From assembly GCA_013042495.1 (NCBI GenBank), contig JABDQB010000194.1, positions 1 through 19,501 of the forward strand: 19,501 bases of DNA, given 5' to 3'. Numbering within the stretch: the stretch's first letter is position 1; every line of letters starts with the position of its first letter. Source of the DNA: Gemmatimonadota bacterium. GTDB taxonomy: Bacteria; Gemmatimonadota; Gemmatimonadetes; Palauibacterales; Palauibacteraceae. Below the pieces are notes generated by a model. That model ran no database searches and was not told the origin of the DNA. It saw only the letters and a program-made list of their open reading frames with translations. Below, one piece after another: positions 1-7,280 of this stretch. Both the position numbers and the translations under genes were made by a program.

Positions 1-175
1 CGGAAAGCCGCGCAGCGAAAGCCAGTCCCGGAGCAACGGACGGCCGCAAAGCGGCAGCAAGCCGCGCAGCGAAGGGCAGTCGCGGAGGCGGCGCCAGCAT
101 CAGGGGGATGAGCAGCCTCGCAGGGGCCGCCGCAACGCGGGATTCAGGCCCGGAAGCGGAAGGCGTACCCGCTAG
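1..175 (+). CDS. Probable C-terminal tail of an upstream gene, 5' truncated
   Basis: Reading from base 2, an open frame runs to a TAG at 173-175 and enters from the left edge. Its 57 residues are rich in Arg, Ser, Gly, Pro and Gln, with KPRSE repeated 18 residues apart and a C-terminus ending GRRTR. Such basic disordered tails are typical of RNA-binding proteins, for example DEAD-box helicases, but no catalytic domain lies in the window, so the product is not identified. This frame has better GC at third codon positions than the two other + frames, which end at 111 and 274. A hairpin 15 bases after the stop fits the end of a transcription unit. Frame choice and coding status are inference. 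Confidence 0.42.
   Translation, partial: GKPRSESQSRSNGRPQSGSKPRSEGQSRRRRQHQGDEQPRRGRRNAGFRPGSGRRTR
5..88 (+). repeat. Two imperfect direct repeats, 54-base period
   Basis: Bases 5-33 and 59-87 match at 26 of 29 positions (core AAGCCGCGCAGCGAA). The period of 54 bases is 18 codons, so in the proposed frame the repeat encodes a repeated KPRSE-x-QSR peptide. It fits a low-complexity protein tail that grew by tandem duplication. Confidence 0.6.
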
Positions 176-190
176 CAGCGCAACAGCACA

Positions 191-215
191 GCACGCCAGG
201 CGGTTCGTGGCGTGC
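191..215 (+). terminator. Hairpin, possible terminator
   Basis: GCACGCCA (191-198) pairs perfectly with TGGCGTGC (208-215) around a 9-base loop. The hairpin lies 15 bases after the TAG at 173-175 and before the SDR gene. The bases after it (CACATTCT) are only weakly T-rich, so a canonical intrinsic terminator is not certain. Confidence 0.38.
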
Positions 216-225
216 CACATTCTGG

Positions 226-256
226 AGGGCCCCGATCCGAGGTGGATCGCGGCCCT
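226..256 (+). promoter_or_regulatory. Imperfect hairpin / dyad upstream of the SDR gene
   Basis: AGGGCC (226-231) pairs with GGCCCT (251-256), and CGATCC (233-238) pairs with GGATCG (244-249), with one mismatch (232/250) and a 5-base loop. It overlaps where a -35 element would sit for the TATACT at 265-270. It may be an operator or a second terminator; the sequence cannot distinguish these. Confidence 0.35.
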
Positions 257-264
257 TCATCGCG

Positions 265-270
265 TATACT
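265..270 (+). promoter_or_regulatory. Candidate -10 box (TATACT) for the SDR gene
   Basis: TATACT matches the sigma-70 -10 consensus at five of six bases and ends just before ATG at 272, with further ATGs at 278 and 284. Transcription would begin at about 276-279. No Shine-Dalgarno precedes these ATGs, so a leaderless mRNA starting at or near ATG 278 is plausible. No good -35 hexamer is visible. Confidence 0.35.
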
Positions 271-271
271 T

Positions 272-1057
272 ATGAGCATGAAAATGACCCTGGCGGGCCG
301 CGTGGCTCTGGTCACGGGCGCTGGCTCCGGCATCGGAGAGGCATGCGCTCGACTGCTGAGCGCCCGTGGCGCAGTGACCTACTGCGCCGACCTGACAGTG
401 CCCGAAGCCGACGAGCCAGGCGCTACCGGCTCTGAGCCCCCCGACGTCATCCCGATTCGCCTGGACGTGCGCGAAGAGGCGGACTGGGAAACGGCCATTG
501 CCGAAGTACTGGATAACCAGGGACGCATCGACGTCCTGGTGCACGCCGCTGGAATCGCGGCGGCCTCTCCGCTTGCCGAGACGACGCTTGACGAATGGCG
601 CCGCGTATTTAGCACGAACCTCGATGGCACGTTCCTGGCGATCAAACACGGTATCCGCGCCATGCAAGAAGCCGGTGGCGCCATAGTCGTGCTGGGCTCG
701 GTATCGGGGATTCGGGCGTCGGCGGGAGCGACGGCGTATTCCACCAGCAAGGCGGCGGTGAGCATGCTGGTGCGGTCGGCAGCCAAGGAATGTCGGGAGA
801 ACGGGTTCCCGGTGCGCATCAACGCGGTGAGCCCGGGTGGAGTGAAGACGCCTTTGTGGCGCGCCATGCCCTTCTTTCGGGATCTCGTGGAACTGCACGG
901 TTCGGAAGATGGCGCCTTTGCGGCCATGGAAGCTCACGGCGGCGATCGATTTGCCACTGCCCAACAAGTGGCGCAGGCCGTGTTGTTCCTGGTTTCGGAT
1001 GCTTCCAGTCACATCACCGGGATCGAGCTGCCTATCGACGGCGGATACACGCTATAG
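272..1057 (+). CDS. SDR-family NAD(P)-dependent oxidoreductase
   Basis: A classical short-chain dehydrogenase/reductase of 261 residues, cytoplasmic. The Rossmann cofactor motif TGAGSGIG is at residues 15-22. HAAG (91-94) takes the place of the usual NNAG. The catalytic tetrad is complete: Asn116, Ser143, Tyr156 and Lys160 (YSTSK). SPGGVKTP follows, and the C-terminus has the usual GIELPIDGGY. The substrate cannot be deduced. The frame stays open up to an ATG at 212, but the family begins just before the first beta strand, so 272, 278 or 284 is the likely start; I chose 272. No ribosome site is visible and a TATACT box sits only 2-7 bases upstream, suggesting leaderless translation. The next gene starts 49 bases downstream and may share the transcript. 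Confidence 0.9.
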   Translation: MSMKMTLAGRVALVTGAGSGIGEACARLLSARGAVTYCADLTVPEADEPGATGSEPPDVIPIRLDVREEADWETAIAEVLDNQGRIDVLVHAAGIAAASPLAETTLDEWRRVFSTNLDGTFLAIKHGIRAMQEAGGAIVVLGSVSGIRASAGATAYSTSKAAVSMLVRSAAKECRENGFPVRINAVSPGGVKTPLWRAMPFFRDLVELHGSEDGAFAAMEAHGGDRFATAQQVAQAVLFLVSDASSHITGIELPIDGGYTL

Positions 1058-1106
1058 CACACGTTCGGAATCATCCTGCCGAGCCCGGTAGCGGACGGAG
1101 ACGACG

Positions 1107-1424
1107 ATGTTGCGATACAACCACCTCGGCATACCGACGACGGTCCGCCGTCCCGGCGAGCGCTACCTGCCCGAGTTCCGGATGTACGTGACAGGCTTTG
1201 AGACGAGCCCGTTCCGCATCGAATGGATGCGGTTCGAGGCGGACAGTCCTCTGCCAGAACTCGTCCAGCGGGTGCCCCACGTCGCCTTCGAGGTCGACGA
1301 CCTGGAGGCGGCCCTCGAGGGCTGCGAGGTTCTGATCGCACCGAACAGCCCCTCGCCCGGCGTGATGGTGGCCTTTGTGGTCGACAACGGGGCCCCCGTC
1401 GAGCTGATGCAGATCGACGCATGA
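1107..1424 (+). CDS. VOC-superfamily (glyoxalase-fold) protein
   Basis: A 105-residue cytoplasmic protein of the vicinal-oxygen-chelate fold (glyoxalase/bleomycin resistance/dioxygenase superfamily). It opens with the typical first strand YNHLGI; His6, His58 (in PHVAFEVDD) and Glu99 (in PVELMQ) are where VOC metal ligands usually lie. It is short, close to a single domain. The reaction is not predictable: relatives include lactoylglutathione lyases and epimerases. The start is well supported by GGAG at 1097-1100, six bases before the ATG. Its stop overlaps the start of the next gene (ATGA at 1421-1424), so the two are probably co-translated. Confidence 0.82.
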   Translation: MLRYNHLGIPTTVRRPGERYLPEFRMYVTGFETSPFRIEWMRFEADSPLPELVQRVPHVAFEVDDLEAALEGCEVLIAPNSPSPGVMVAFVVDNGAPVELMQIDA

Positions 1425-2080
1425 TGTGGATCGCGCTGTTCATCGTTCTGGTGATCGCAGCCGGATCCACGGTGCTGCGGTGGAGCACGAGGTGGGGATC
1501 GACTCCCGAAGAACGCAGCGGCGCTATGCCCGGCGACGAATACCTGGCGGACGGCCCGCGGACCCGTGTGGCCATGACCCGTGCGATTTCGATAGAAGCT
1601 CCGCCTGAAGAGGTCTGGCCCTGGATCGCGCAGCTGGGACGTGGGGCGGGGTGGTACAGCGTCGACTGGCTGGACAACGGACGAAGGGACTCCGCGCGGC
1701 ACATCGTCTCCTGGATTCCCGAACCGATACCTGGCGACGCGACGGCCATCGGATACCTGCGTCACGTTGATCCCGGCCGCGCTCTGGCGTGGTGGGTGGA
1801 TGGCGTGCGCTTCGCAGGATCCCGGGCTCGCCTCGTCTCCAGTTATATCCTGACTCCGGAGGCTCGGGGCACACGACTCGTCAGCCGGATGTCCGCGGAT
1901 ACCTCGGGACCTACAGCTCGATTTGCCTTGCTGGTCTTTCGCGTCATCGACTCGATCATGGCGCGACGACAGTTGCTCGGGATACGCGAGCGGGTGGAGG
2001 TTGGAGAAGATCGTCATGCGGAATCCGCAGCGGCCGAGACGGGAGCCCGAGATCAGTACCAGCTGTACGAAGTAATCTAA
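1421..2080 (+). CDS. SRPBCC-family protein with N-terminal membrane anchor
   Basis: A 219-residue protein. Residues 3-19 are a hydrophobic helix that probably anchors it in the membrane. From about residue 45 the sequence resembles the SRPBCC (START/polyketide-cyclase-like) ligand-binding fold: the helix-loop APPEEVWPWIAQLG, then GWYSVDWLDN, then alternating strands and a long C-terminal helix. Such proteins bind hydrophobic ligands; none can be named here. The frame is open from 1223, but that part lies over the VOC gene. The start at 1421 gives an ATGA overlap with its stop, typical of translational coupling, and places the anchor at the N-terminus. ATG 1424 is an equal alternative. Confidence 0.78.
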   Translation: MMWIALFIVLVIAAGSTVLRWSTRWGSTPEERSGAMPGDEYLADGPRTRVAMTRAISIEAPPEEVWPWIAQLGRGAGWYSVDWLDNGRRDSARHIVSWIPEPIPGDATAIGYLRHVDPGRALAWWVDGVRFAGSRARLVSSYILTPEARGTRLVSRMSADTSGPTARFALLVFRVIDSIMARRQLLGIRERVEVGEDRHAESAAAETGARDQYQLYEVI

Positions 2081-2136
2081 GCCTCGGGCGAGACCGTCGG
2101 GCTGCGGGGAAAGGAGCACGCGGCCCGGTGGCGAGA

Positions 2137-2152
2137 GTCGGCCGCGGCCGAC
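2137..2152 (+). terminator. Perfect 16-base palindrome, possible terminator or operator
   Basis: GTCGGCCGCGGCCGAC is its own reverse complement; as RNA it folds into a 6-base-pair stem with a CGCG loop. It lies 56 bases after the SRPBCC stop and is followed by GGTATCCTTTG, which is only partly T-rich. It could end the 272-2080 unit or be a dimeric regulator site upstream of the serine hydrolase gene. Confidence 0.35.
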
Positions 2153-2264
2153 GGTATCCTTTGAAGCCCCGCTTGAACGTGATGACCGGAGGCATTCGGT
2201 TAGGTGCGGCCTTCACCGGTGCGACACGCGAAAGTCCGTCACCCAATTACCGGAGATACGTTTG

Positions 2265-3779
2265 ATGCGCTTTCTCATCCTGAGTCTGATCTTCGCCCTT
2301 CCGCTCCAGGCGCAAACGATCCCCGTCTTCACGGATCCCGACCGCGCCGAGAACGTCAAAGCCACCGCGGCCACGGTCGACGAAAAGTTCAGGGATTATG
2401 CCGAGCGGCGACGAATGCCAGGCTTCGCATACGGGGTCGTCCTCGACGGAGAGTTGCTCTACTCGGGAGGCTTCGGATTCGCGAGACTTCTTCCTCCGGC
2501 GCCCGCGACGACGCGATCTCTGTTCCGCATCGCCTCGATGAGCAAGAGCGTCACCGCCATGGCCATCCTGCAGCTGCGAGACCAGGGCAAGCTCGCCCTC
2601 GACGACCCGATCACGAAGTATCTGCGCCAAGCGGCCACGCTGACGTACCTGACGACGGACGCTCCTGAGATCACGATCCGCCACCTTCTCACACATTCCG
2701 CCGGGTTCCCCGAGGACAATCCCTGGGGAGATCGGCAGTTGGCTGACTCGGACGAGGAGCTGATGGCGTTGGTCGAAGGGGGCGTGTCGTTCTCGAACGT
2801 TCCAGGGGTCGAGTTCGAGTACAGCAATCTCGGGTTCGCGCTCCTCGGACAGATCGTCTCGGCCGCATCGGGGCTGGACTTCCGGGGCTACACGCGGACG
2901 CACATCTTCGAGCCGCTCGGGATGGGTGACACGGTATGGGAGTACGAGATTGCCTCCCCTGACTACCTGGCGCTCGGCTACGACTGGGTAGACGAAGCAT
3001 GGGTCAACATCCCGCTGGAGCATCATGGGGCGTACGGTGCAATGGGCGGTCTGATCACCTCGATCGAGGACTTCTCGGCCTACGTCGCGCTACACCTGTC
3101 GGCCTGGCCTCCGCGCGACGACCCGGACACTGGACCACTGAAGAGGAGTTCACTGCGCGAGATGCATCATCCGTGGCGCTTCGCGGGTGTAATGCCGAAC
3201 TATCGCTACCCGACGGGGAGGGAGTGTCCGTCGGCCGGGGCCTACGCGTACGGTCTGCGTTGGGTCGAGGACTGCGAGGGGAGGGTGATGGTCGGGCACA
3301 GCGGCGGACTGCCGGGATTCGGGAGCAACTGGACCATGATGCCCGAGTACGGACTGGCCGTGATGTCTTTCGACAACGTGACCTACGGCAGCACGAGCGC
3401 GCTCAACACGGCGATTCTCGATGGCATCATCGCAGCGGCCGGACTGAAGCCGCGCGAGCTTCCGGCTTCCGCCATTCTGAAGACTCGAAAGGAACAGCTT
3501 GCGGCGCTTCTCCCGGACTGGGACGGTGCTGAAGACAGCGGGATCTTCGCCGACAACTTCTTCATGGACAACCGCCTCTCGGACCTCGTCGCCCGCTCGC
3601 AGGGCCTGTACGCGGGAATGGGCCAGATAGTGGGCATCGGCGGGATGCGGGCCGTGAATCAACTCCGCGGCAGCTTCGTCATCGAGGGCCTGGAACGGAG
3701 CATCGAGGTGTTCTTTACCCTGACTCCGGAGAAGGACCCCTTGATTCAGCAGGTGCGGATGAGTCTGGTGGGAGAATAG
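2265..3779 (+). CDS. Secreted serine hydrolase, beta-lactamase/PBP-like (class C type)
   Basis: A 504-residue exported enzyme of the class C beta-lactamase / D-alanyl-D-alanine-carboxypeptidase-like family. A signal peptide spans residues 1 to about 17 (hydrophobic run, then LQAQT). All three active-site motifs are visible: SMSK (Ser91 nucleophile, Lys94), YSN (Tyr186-Asn188) and HSGG (345-348), which replaces the KTG box as is common in esterase-type members. The catalytic domain ends near residue 390; about 110 further residues form a C-terminal domain often seen in this group. Substrate may be a peptide, ester or lactam. The ATG at 2265 is preceded by GGAG (2252-2255) at nine bases; a TTG directly before it is less likely. 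It stands alone between two gaps of over 100 bases. Confidence 0.88.
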   Translation: MRFLILSLIFALPLQAQTIPVFTDPDRAENVKATAATVDEKFRDYAERRRMPGFAYGVVLDGELLYSGGFGFARLLPPAPATTRSLFRIASMSKSVTAMAILQLRDQGKLALDDPITKYLRQAATLTYLTTDAPEITIRHLLTHSAGFPEDNPWGDRQLADSDEELMALVEGGVSFSNVPGVEFEYSNLGFALLGQIVSAASGLDFRGYTRTHIFEPLGMGDTVWEYEIASPDYLALGYDWVDEAWVNIPLEHHGAYGAMGGLITSIEDFSAYVALHLSAWPPRDDPDTGPLKRSSLREMHHPWRFAGVMPNYRYPTGRECPSAGAYAYGLRWVEDCEGRVMVGHSGGLPGFGSNWTMMPEYGLAVMSFDNVTYGSTSALNTAILDGIIAAAGLKPRELPASAILKTRKEQLAALLPDWDGAEDSGIFADNFFMDNRLSDLVARSQGLYAGMGQIVGIGGMRAVNQLRGSFVIEGLERSIEVFFTLTPEKDPLIQQVRMSLVGE

Positions 3780-3908
3780 GATCGCGAACCCAAATGATCT
3801 GGTCTGTCGGTATCGGTCTTGCATGCTCCCCTGCCTCGGAATCATTGTAACGCGACCTCTCATCGTCTTCGCGGGCGCTGAGAATCCAGACACCGAGGGG
3901 GTCATGAG

Positions 3909-4499
3909 GTGAGCCAAGCTCCGTTTGTCGACCACTACGAAGTCATGCAGCTCAGTCAGGGTGCGGACAACGAAACGCTCGAGCGTGTATTTCGCCTGCT
4001 CGCCAAGCGGTACCACCCGGATAACCCGGAGTCGGGCAGCGAGGAAGCGTTTCGGGAAGTGCACGATGCGTACGAGGTGCTGACCGACCCGGCGCGGCGA
4101 GCCGCTTACGACGTACAATACGATAAGAACCGCAGCATGCAGTGGCAGGTGTTCGACCAGGACTCCACTCGCGGAAGCCATTCGGAGGACCAGAAGATCT
4201 TCAGCGGAGTCCTTTCACTGCTGTACGCGGCGCGGCGAAACAACCCCGAGTCGGGTGGTGTGGGTGCAGTCGACCTGGAGAGAAAGCTGGGCGTCCCGCG
4301 CGAGCATCTCGAATTTCCCTTCTGGTACATGAAGAAGCGCGGTTGGGTGGAGATCCTGCAGAGTGGCCAGTACGCCATCACGATCGATGGAATCGAAGAA
4401 GTTCTGACTCGAGAGGCGACCGCACCGGTGCACCGAATGCTGACAGAGGGCGAGGATGCGGACCTCGGTACTACCGAGGCGGACGCAGCGAATGGCTGA
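3909..4499 (+). CDS. J-domain protein with C-terminal winged-helix-like region
   Basis: A 196-residue cytoplasmic protein. Residues 8-70 are a complete J domain with HPD at 36-38, the motif that stimulates Hsp70 (DnaK) ATPase. The Gly/Phe and zinc-finger regions of canonical DnaJ are absent. Residues about 95-168 (from FSGVLSLLYAARR through LERKLGVP and YMKKRGWVEI to YAITIDGIEEVL) read like a winged helix, with a helical part followed by a wing-like hairpin. This suggests a specialised J-protein that directs Hsp70 to a DNA or protein target. The start is a GTG with GAGGGG at 3895-3900 upstream; the ATG at 3904 hits a stop after two codons. It overlaps the next gene by eight bases. Confidence 0.85.
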   Translation: MSQAPFVDHYEVMQLSQGADNETLERVFRLLAKRYHPDNPESGSEEAFREVHDAYEVLTDPARRAAYDVQYDKNRSMQWQVFDQDSTRGSHSEDQKIFSGVLSLLYAARRNNPESGGVGAVDLERKLGVPREHLEFPFWYMKKRGWVEILQSGQYAITIDGIEEVLTREATAPVHRMLTEGEDADLGTTEADAANG

Positions 4500-4731
4500 T
4501 CAGCCGGACACCGGCTGGGTCGTGGTCGCCGAGTACGGCGCCGTGTACGAGGCGGAACTCGCCGCCGGACGACTGGATTCCGCCGGGATCATTTCGCGCA
4601 TCGACCGGCGCGGCGCGGCCGGCATCTTCGGCCTGAATCACGCTGGTGCCTCGGTGCGTGGCATCACGCTCTACGTTCCGGCGGACAGCCTGGCCGCGGC
4701 CCGCGAAGCGCTCGATCTGGCGGAAGAGTAA
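4492..4731 (+). CDS. DUF2007-like small protein
   Basis: A 79-residue protein similar to the DUF2007 (putative signal-transducing) family. Residues 7-75 show its pattern: a strand (VVVAEY), a helix for shifting between paralogous inputs (EAELAAGRLDSAGI), a second strand with basic residues, and a terminal LYVPADSLAAAREAL helix. No enzymatic residues are evident and the molecular role of the family is not established. The ATG at 4492 overlaps the last eight bases of the J-domain gene, and the next gene starts five bases after its stop, so the three are probably one operon. The frame is open from 4456, but that extension lies inside the J-domain gene and adds nothing family-like. Confidence 0.72.
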   Translation: MADQPDTGWVVVAEYGAVYEAELAAGRLDSAGIISRIDRRGAAGIFGLNHAGASVRGITLYVPADSLAAAREALDLAEE

Positions 4732-4736
4732 TTCGG

Positions 4737-5912
4737 GTGGCGGGCCGGCCTGCGGCGGCGCTCGTCGTCTTCCTTTCACTTCTGGGTTGTCGCGGAGAGT
4801 CCGTTCCACCCGAGACGTCCGGAGCCGATGCGTCCTGGCTCGTGGCGCCCGAACCCTATCTGGTGATCGGCGTCCTCGACGGAGATCCCGCCTACCAGTT
4901 CTCGGACATTGTGGCCGCAGCTCGCCGGCCGGACGGCGGATGGGTCGTCGTGGATGCGGGCTCCCGAACCGTCCGGGCATACGATTCCGGCGGACGGTTG
5001 TGGCGCGTCCTCGGCAGTGCGGGATCCGGCCCGGGCGAGTTCGTGCGGCCGACCCAGGTGCTGAGCCGCCAGGACGGATCGACCCTCGTGTGGGACGACG
5101 CGACGTTCCGGGTCACGGAGTTCGATCCGGATGGTGAGCTGGCAGACATCCGATCTTTCAGCCGTGATGGAATCGCGAAGGCAGTGGAGCCACCACTGTA
5201 TCCGGCTTCGGGAACGTTGCTGAGCGACGGAGGCCTGATCGTTCGGCTCATCTTCAAGACGGCGGACGCGCCGCCGGGCCGGTTCCGACACCAGACCAGC
5301 GCATTGCGCGTGAGTAGCGACCAGTCGGCCATAGACACCGTTTTGTTCTTTCGTGACACCGAGCAGGTTTCCGTGCAGCTACCGAAGGGAAGTCTACCCG
5401 TGATCCCGCCGCTCGCTCGACGTGCCTCGATCGCCGTTCAACCGAACGAAGCACGCCTGTGCATAGGCGACCAGGCGGGGCCGGAGGTGAGCTGCTTTGG
5501 GCCGGACGGGGCCCCCGTCGTTGCCCGGTGGGACGGCGAACAGGTGCCCGCGACCGCCAATGAACCTGCGGTCACGGCGTGGCGTGACTCGATGACCGAC
5601 CTGTACGCGCAGAAGATGAGTCGAGCGGATGCCGACAAGATCCTGTCTCAGGTTTCGGCGCCAACGGAGCATCCCCCCTACACGGAGCTGGTGCTGGATC
5701 GGGGCGGACATCTGTGGGTGAAGACCGGTACGGCAGTCAGACCGGACCGCGACACGTACCTGGTCTTCACACCGGCAGGTCAGGCGGTCGGGCCGGTTTC
5801 GGTCCCGCACGTCCGTATCCTTGAAATCGGTGATGACTACCTGGTCGGAGTCGCCCGCGACGAGTTGGAGGTCCAGTACCTCAAGGCGTTCGCGATCGCC
5901 AAGCCGAGCTGA
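4737..5912 (+). CDS. Beta-propeller (NHL-like, six-bladed) lipoprotein
   Basis: A 391-residue probable lipoprotein. The hydrophobic N-terminus ends in LSLLGC, with Cys18 as the likely lipidation site. The body has repeating strand pairs of NHL/six-bladed propellers: GGWVVVDAGSRTVRAYDSGG, then the signature GSGPGEFVRPTQ, then TLVWDDATFRVTEFDPDG, and similar units later around GGHLWVKTG. Such extracytoplasmic propellers are numerous in Gemmatimonadota and Bacteroidota; ligands are mostly unknown. The GTG start lies five bases after the DUF2007 stop, with GGAAGAG (4722-4728) at a good distance upstream, so it is very likely co-transcribed. It converges with the minus-strand sugar dehydrogenase 45 bases on. 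I see no clear terminator between them. Confidence 0.82.
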   Translation: MAGRPAAALVVFLSLLGCRGESVPPETSGADASWLVAPEPYLVIGVLDGDPAYQFSDIVAAARRPDGGWVVVDAGSRTVRAYDSGGRLWRVLGSAGSGPGEFVRPTQVLSRQDGSTLVWDDATFRVTEFDPDGELADIRSFSRDGIAKAVEPPLYPASGTLLSDGGLIVRLIFKTADAPPGRFRHQTSALRVSSDQSAIDTVLFFRDTEQVSVQLPKGSLPVIPPLARRASIAVQPNEARLCIGDQAGPEVSCFGPDGAPVVARWDGEQVPATANEPAVTAWRDSMTDLYAQKMSRADADKILSQVSAPTEHPPYTELVLDRGGHLWVKTGTAVRPDRDTYLVFTPAGQAVGPVSVPHVRILEIGDDYLVGVARDELEVQYLKAFAIAKPS

Positions 5913-5957
5913 CGCCTAGCCGCGTGCCCTCCAGGCCGCGATGATCTCGGCCTCGCG

Positions 5958-7121
5958 TCAGGGAGCCGGATCGATGCGATAGGCCCTGCTCCCCGCGAGG
6001 ATGTAGAGTTCTCCGGCCGCATCTCTCCCGAACGAGTAAACACTCCCGATATCAGGAATCGCCCACTCCCGTTGATCCACCGCAGCGCCCTGCGTCGGGT
6101 CGAAGCGGAAGCTGCGCAGCCAACCCGAGCAGAAGTCCGAGTAAAAGTAGGTACCGGCCAGCCCCGCGATCGCCGACCCACGGTAGACGTGGCCACCGGT
6201 GATAGAGCAGCCATCTCCGTGGCTGTACGATACGACCGGGTCCCGCAAGCCGGTCCGGTCACAGTTCGAGTCCTGGTAGCACTCCGGGCCCTCAACCGTG
6301 TTCCACCCGTAGTTCACGCCCGCTTCGGAAAGCGACGCGACGCTGACTTCCTCCCACTCGTTCTGCCCCACGTCCGCGACATAGATGAATCCCCCTTCGA
6401 CATCGATATCGTTACGCCAGGGGTTTCTTACGCCATAGGCCCAGATTTCGGGGCGCCCGCCGCCCGCCACGAACGGGTTGTCCGGCGGAATCGTGTATGG
6501 ATCTCCGCCATCCACATCGATCCGAAGGATGGAACCGAGAAGCGTGTCTAGGTTCTGACCGTTTCCCTGGGGGTCGCCGCCCGACCCGCCGTCCCCAAGC
6601 GGGACGTAGAGCATGCCGTCGGGACCGAAGAGAAGTTGCCCCGCGTTATGATTCCCGAACGGTTGTTCGACGAACAAAATGTCCTTTCGGCTCGCTGGAT
6701 CCAGAGTCAGGCCGTCGGCGCTCTCCGTGAATCGGACCACTTCGGTATCGCCCGCCCCGTTGGTATAGTTGATGTACGCGTAGCCGTTGGAGGCAAAATC
6801 GGGATGGAACGCGAGACCGAGAAGACCCTGCTCGTTGCCACCCGACAGCTGACCGGCGATGTCGAGATATGGTTCAGGCCGCAACTGACCATCAGCGAGA
6901 ACTCGAATGCGCCCTCGTTGCTCGACAATGAACAGCCGAGAGTCCCCGGACAGCCCGGTAAGCTGGACCGGCCGCTGAAGGCCGTCCGCGATCTCGGTCA
7001 ACACGATGTCGTCGGCGGTGGGGAGGGTCGCTGTCATCCCCTCATCTCCACATGACGCGGAGAGGACTGCGAGCGAGGCGATTCCCAGAATCGCAGCCGG
7101 CCACCTGTAGTTCAGTCGCAC
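5958..7121 (-). CDS. PQQ-dependent sugar dehydrogenase-like lipoprotein (glucose/sorbosone dehydrogenase family)
   Basis: A 387-residue exported protein of the soluble glucose dehydrogenase / aldose sugar dehydrogenase family, a six-bladed propeller that binds PQQ and calcium and oxidises sugars in the periplasm. Visible family motifs: EQGLLGLAFHPDF, GNHNAGQLLFGPDG with His158 at the position of the catalytic His, VPLGDGGSGGDPQG, GSILRIDVDG and AYGVRNPWR. The N-terminal signal ends in LSASC, with Cys24 a probable lipidation site. I moved the start from an ATG at 7181 to the GTG at 7121: AAAGGA lies seven bases upstream, and the extra 20 residues before the signal are not signal-like. The actual electron acceptor and substrate are unknown. 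Confidence 0.87.
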   Translation of the reverse strand: MRLNYRWPAAILGIASLAVLSASCGDEGMTATLPTADDIVLTEIADGLQRPVQLTGLSGDSRLFIVEQRGRIRVLADGQLRPEPYLDIAGQLSGGNEQGLLGLAFHPDFASNGYAYINYTNGAGDTEVVRFTESADGLTLDPASRKDILFVEQPFGNHNAGQLLFGPDGMLYVPLGDGGSGGDPQGNGQNLDTLLGSILRIDVDGGDPYTIPPDNPFVAGGGRPEIWAYGVRNPWRNDIDVEGGFIYVADVGQNEWEEVSVASLSEAGVNYGWNTVEGPECYQDSNCDRTGLRDPVVSYSHGDGCSITGGHVYRGSAIAGLAGTYFYSDFCSGWLRSFRFDPTQGAAVDQREWAIPDIGSVYSFGRDAAGELYILAGSRAYRIDPAP

Positions 7122-7128
7122 GAAGACA

Positions 7129-7134
7129 TCCTTT
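7129..7134 (-). promoter_or_regulatory. Ribosome binding site that sets the sugar-dehydrogenase start
   Basis: On the minus strand AAAGGA ends seven bases before GTG 7121. The upstream in-frame ATG at 7181 has no comparable site. Confidence 0.6.
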
Positions 7135-7268
7135 CGCTGTTGTTCGTACCCCGCGGCAGGCCCGGAGGTGGTGACAATCATCTATCTTAACCTGAAGGGT
7201 GCGATCGGTTTCTTCCTTACTTAACCGGCTGCGTCGGACTGACGGAACCACACGCGGCTGCCACGACT
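7135..7268. promoter_or_regulatory. Divergent intergenic region with CTTAACC direct repeats
   Basis: The gap between divergent genes must hold promoters for both strands. Its centre (about 7175-7225) is clearly richer in A and T than its surroundings. CTTAACC occurs at 7186-7192 and again at 7220-7226, 34 bases apart. A weak minus-strand -10 candidate (TAAGAT) spans 7184-7189. No convincing -35 box was found. Confidence 0.35.
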
Positions 7269-7280
7269 GGAGGCGACACG

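Noticed and set aside
3819..3851. TTGCAT and TGTAAC as a promoter for the J-domain operon
   Set aside because: The spacing is about 21 bases and the second element is poor; the 129-base gap shows no better pair.
3150..4181. A 343-codon open frame on the minus strand
   Set aside because: It crosses the serine hydrolase, a gap and the J-domain gene and has no recognisable motif; it is an antisense shadow.
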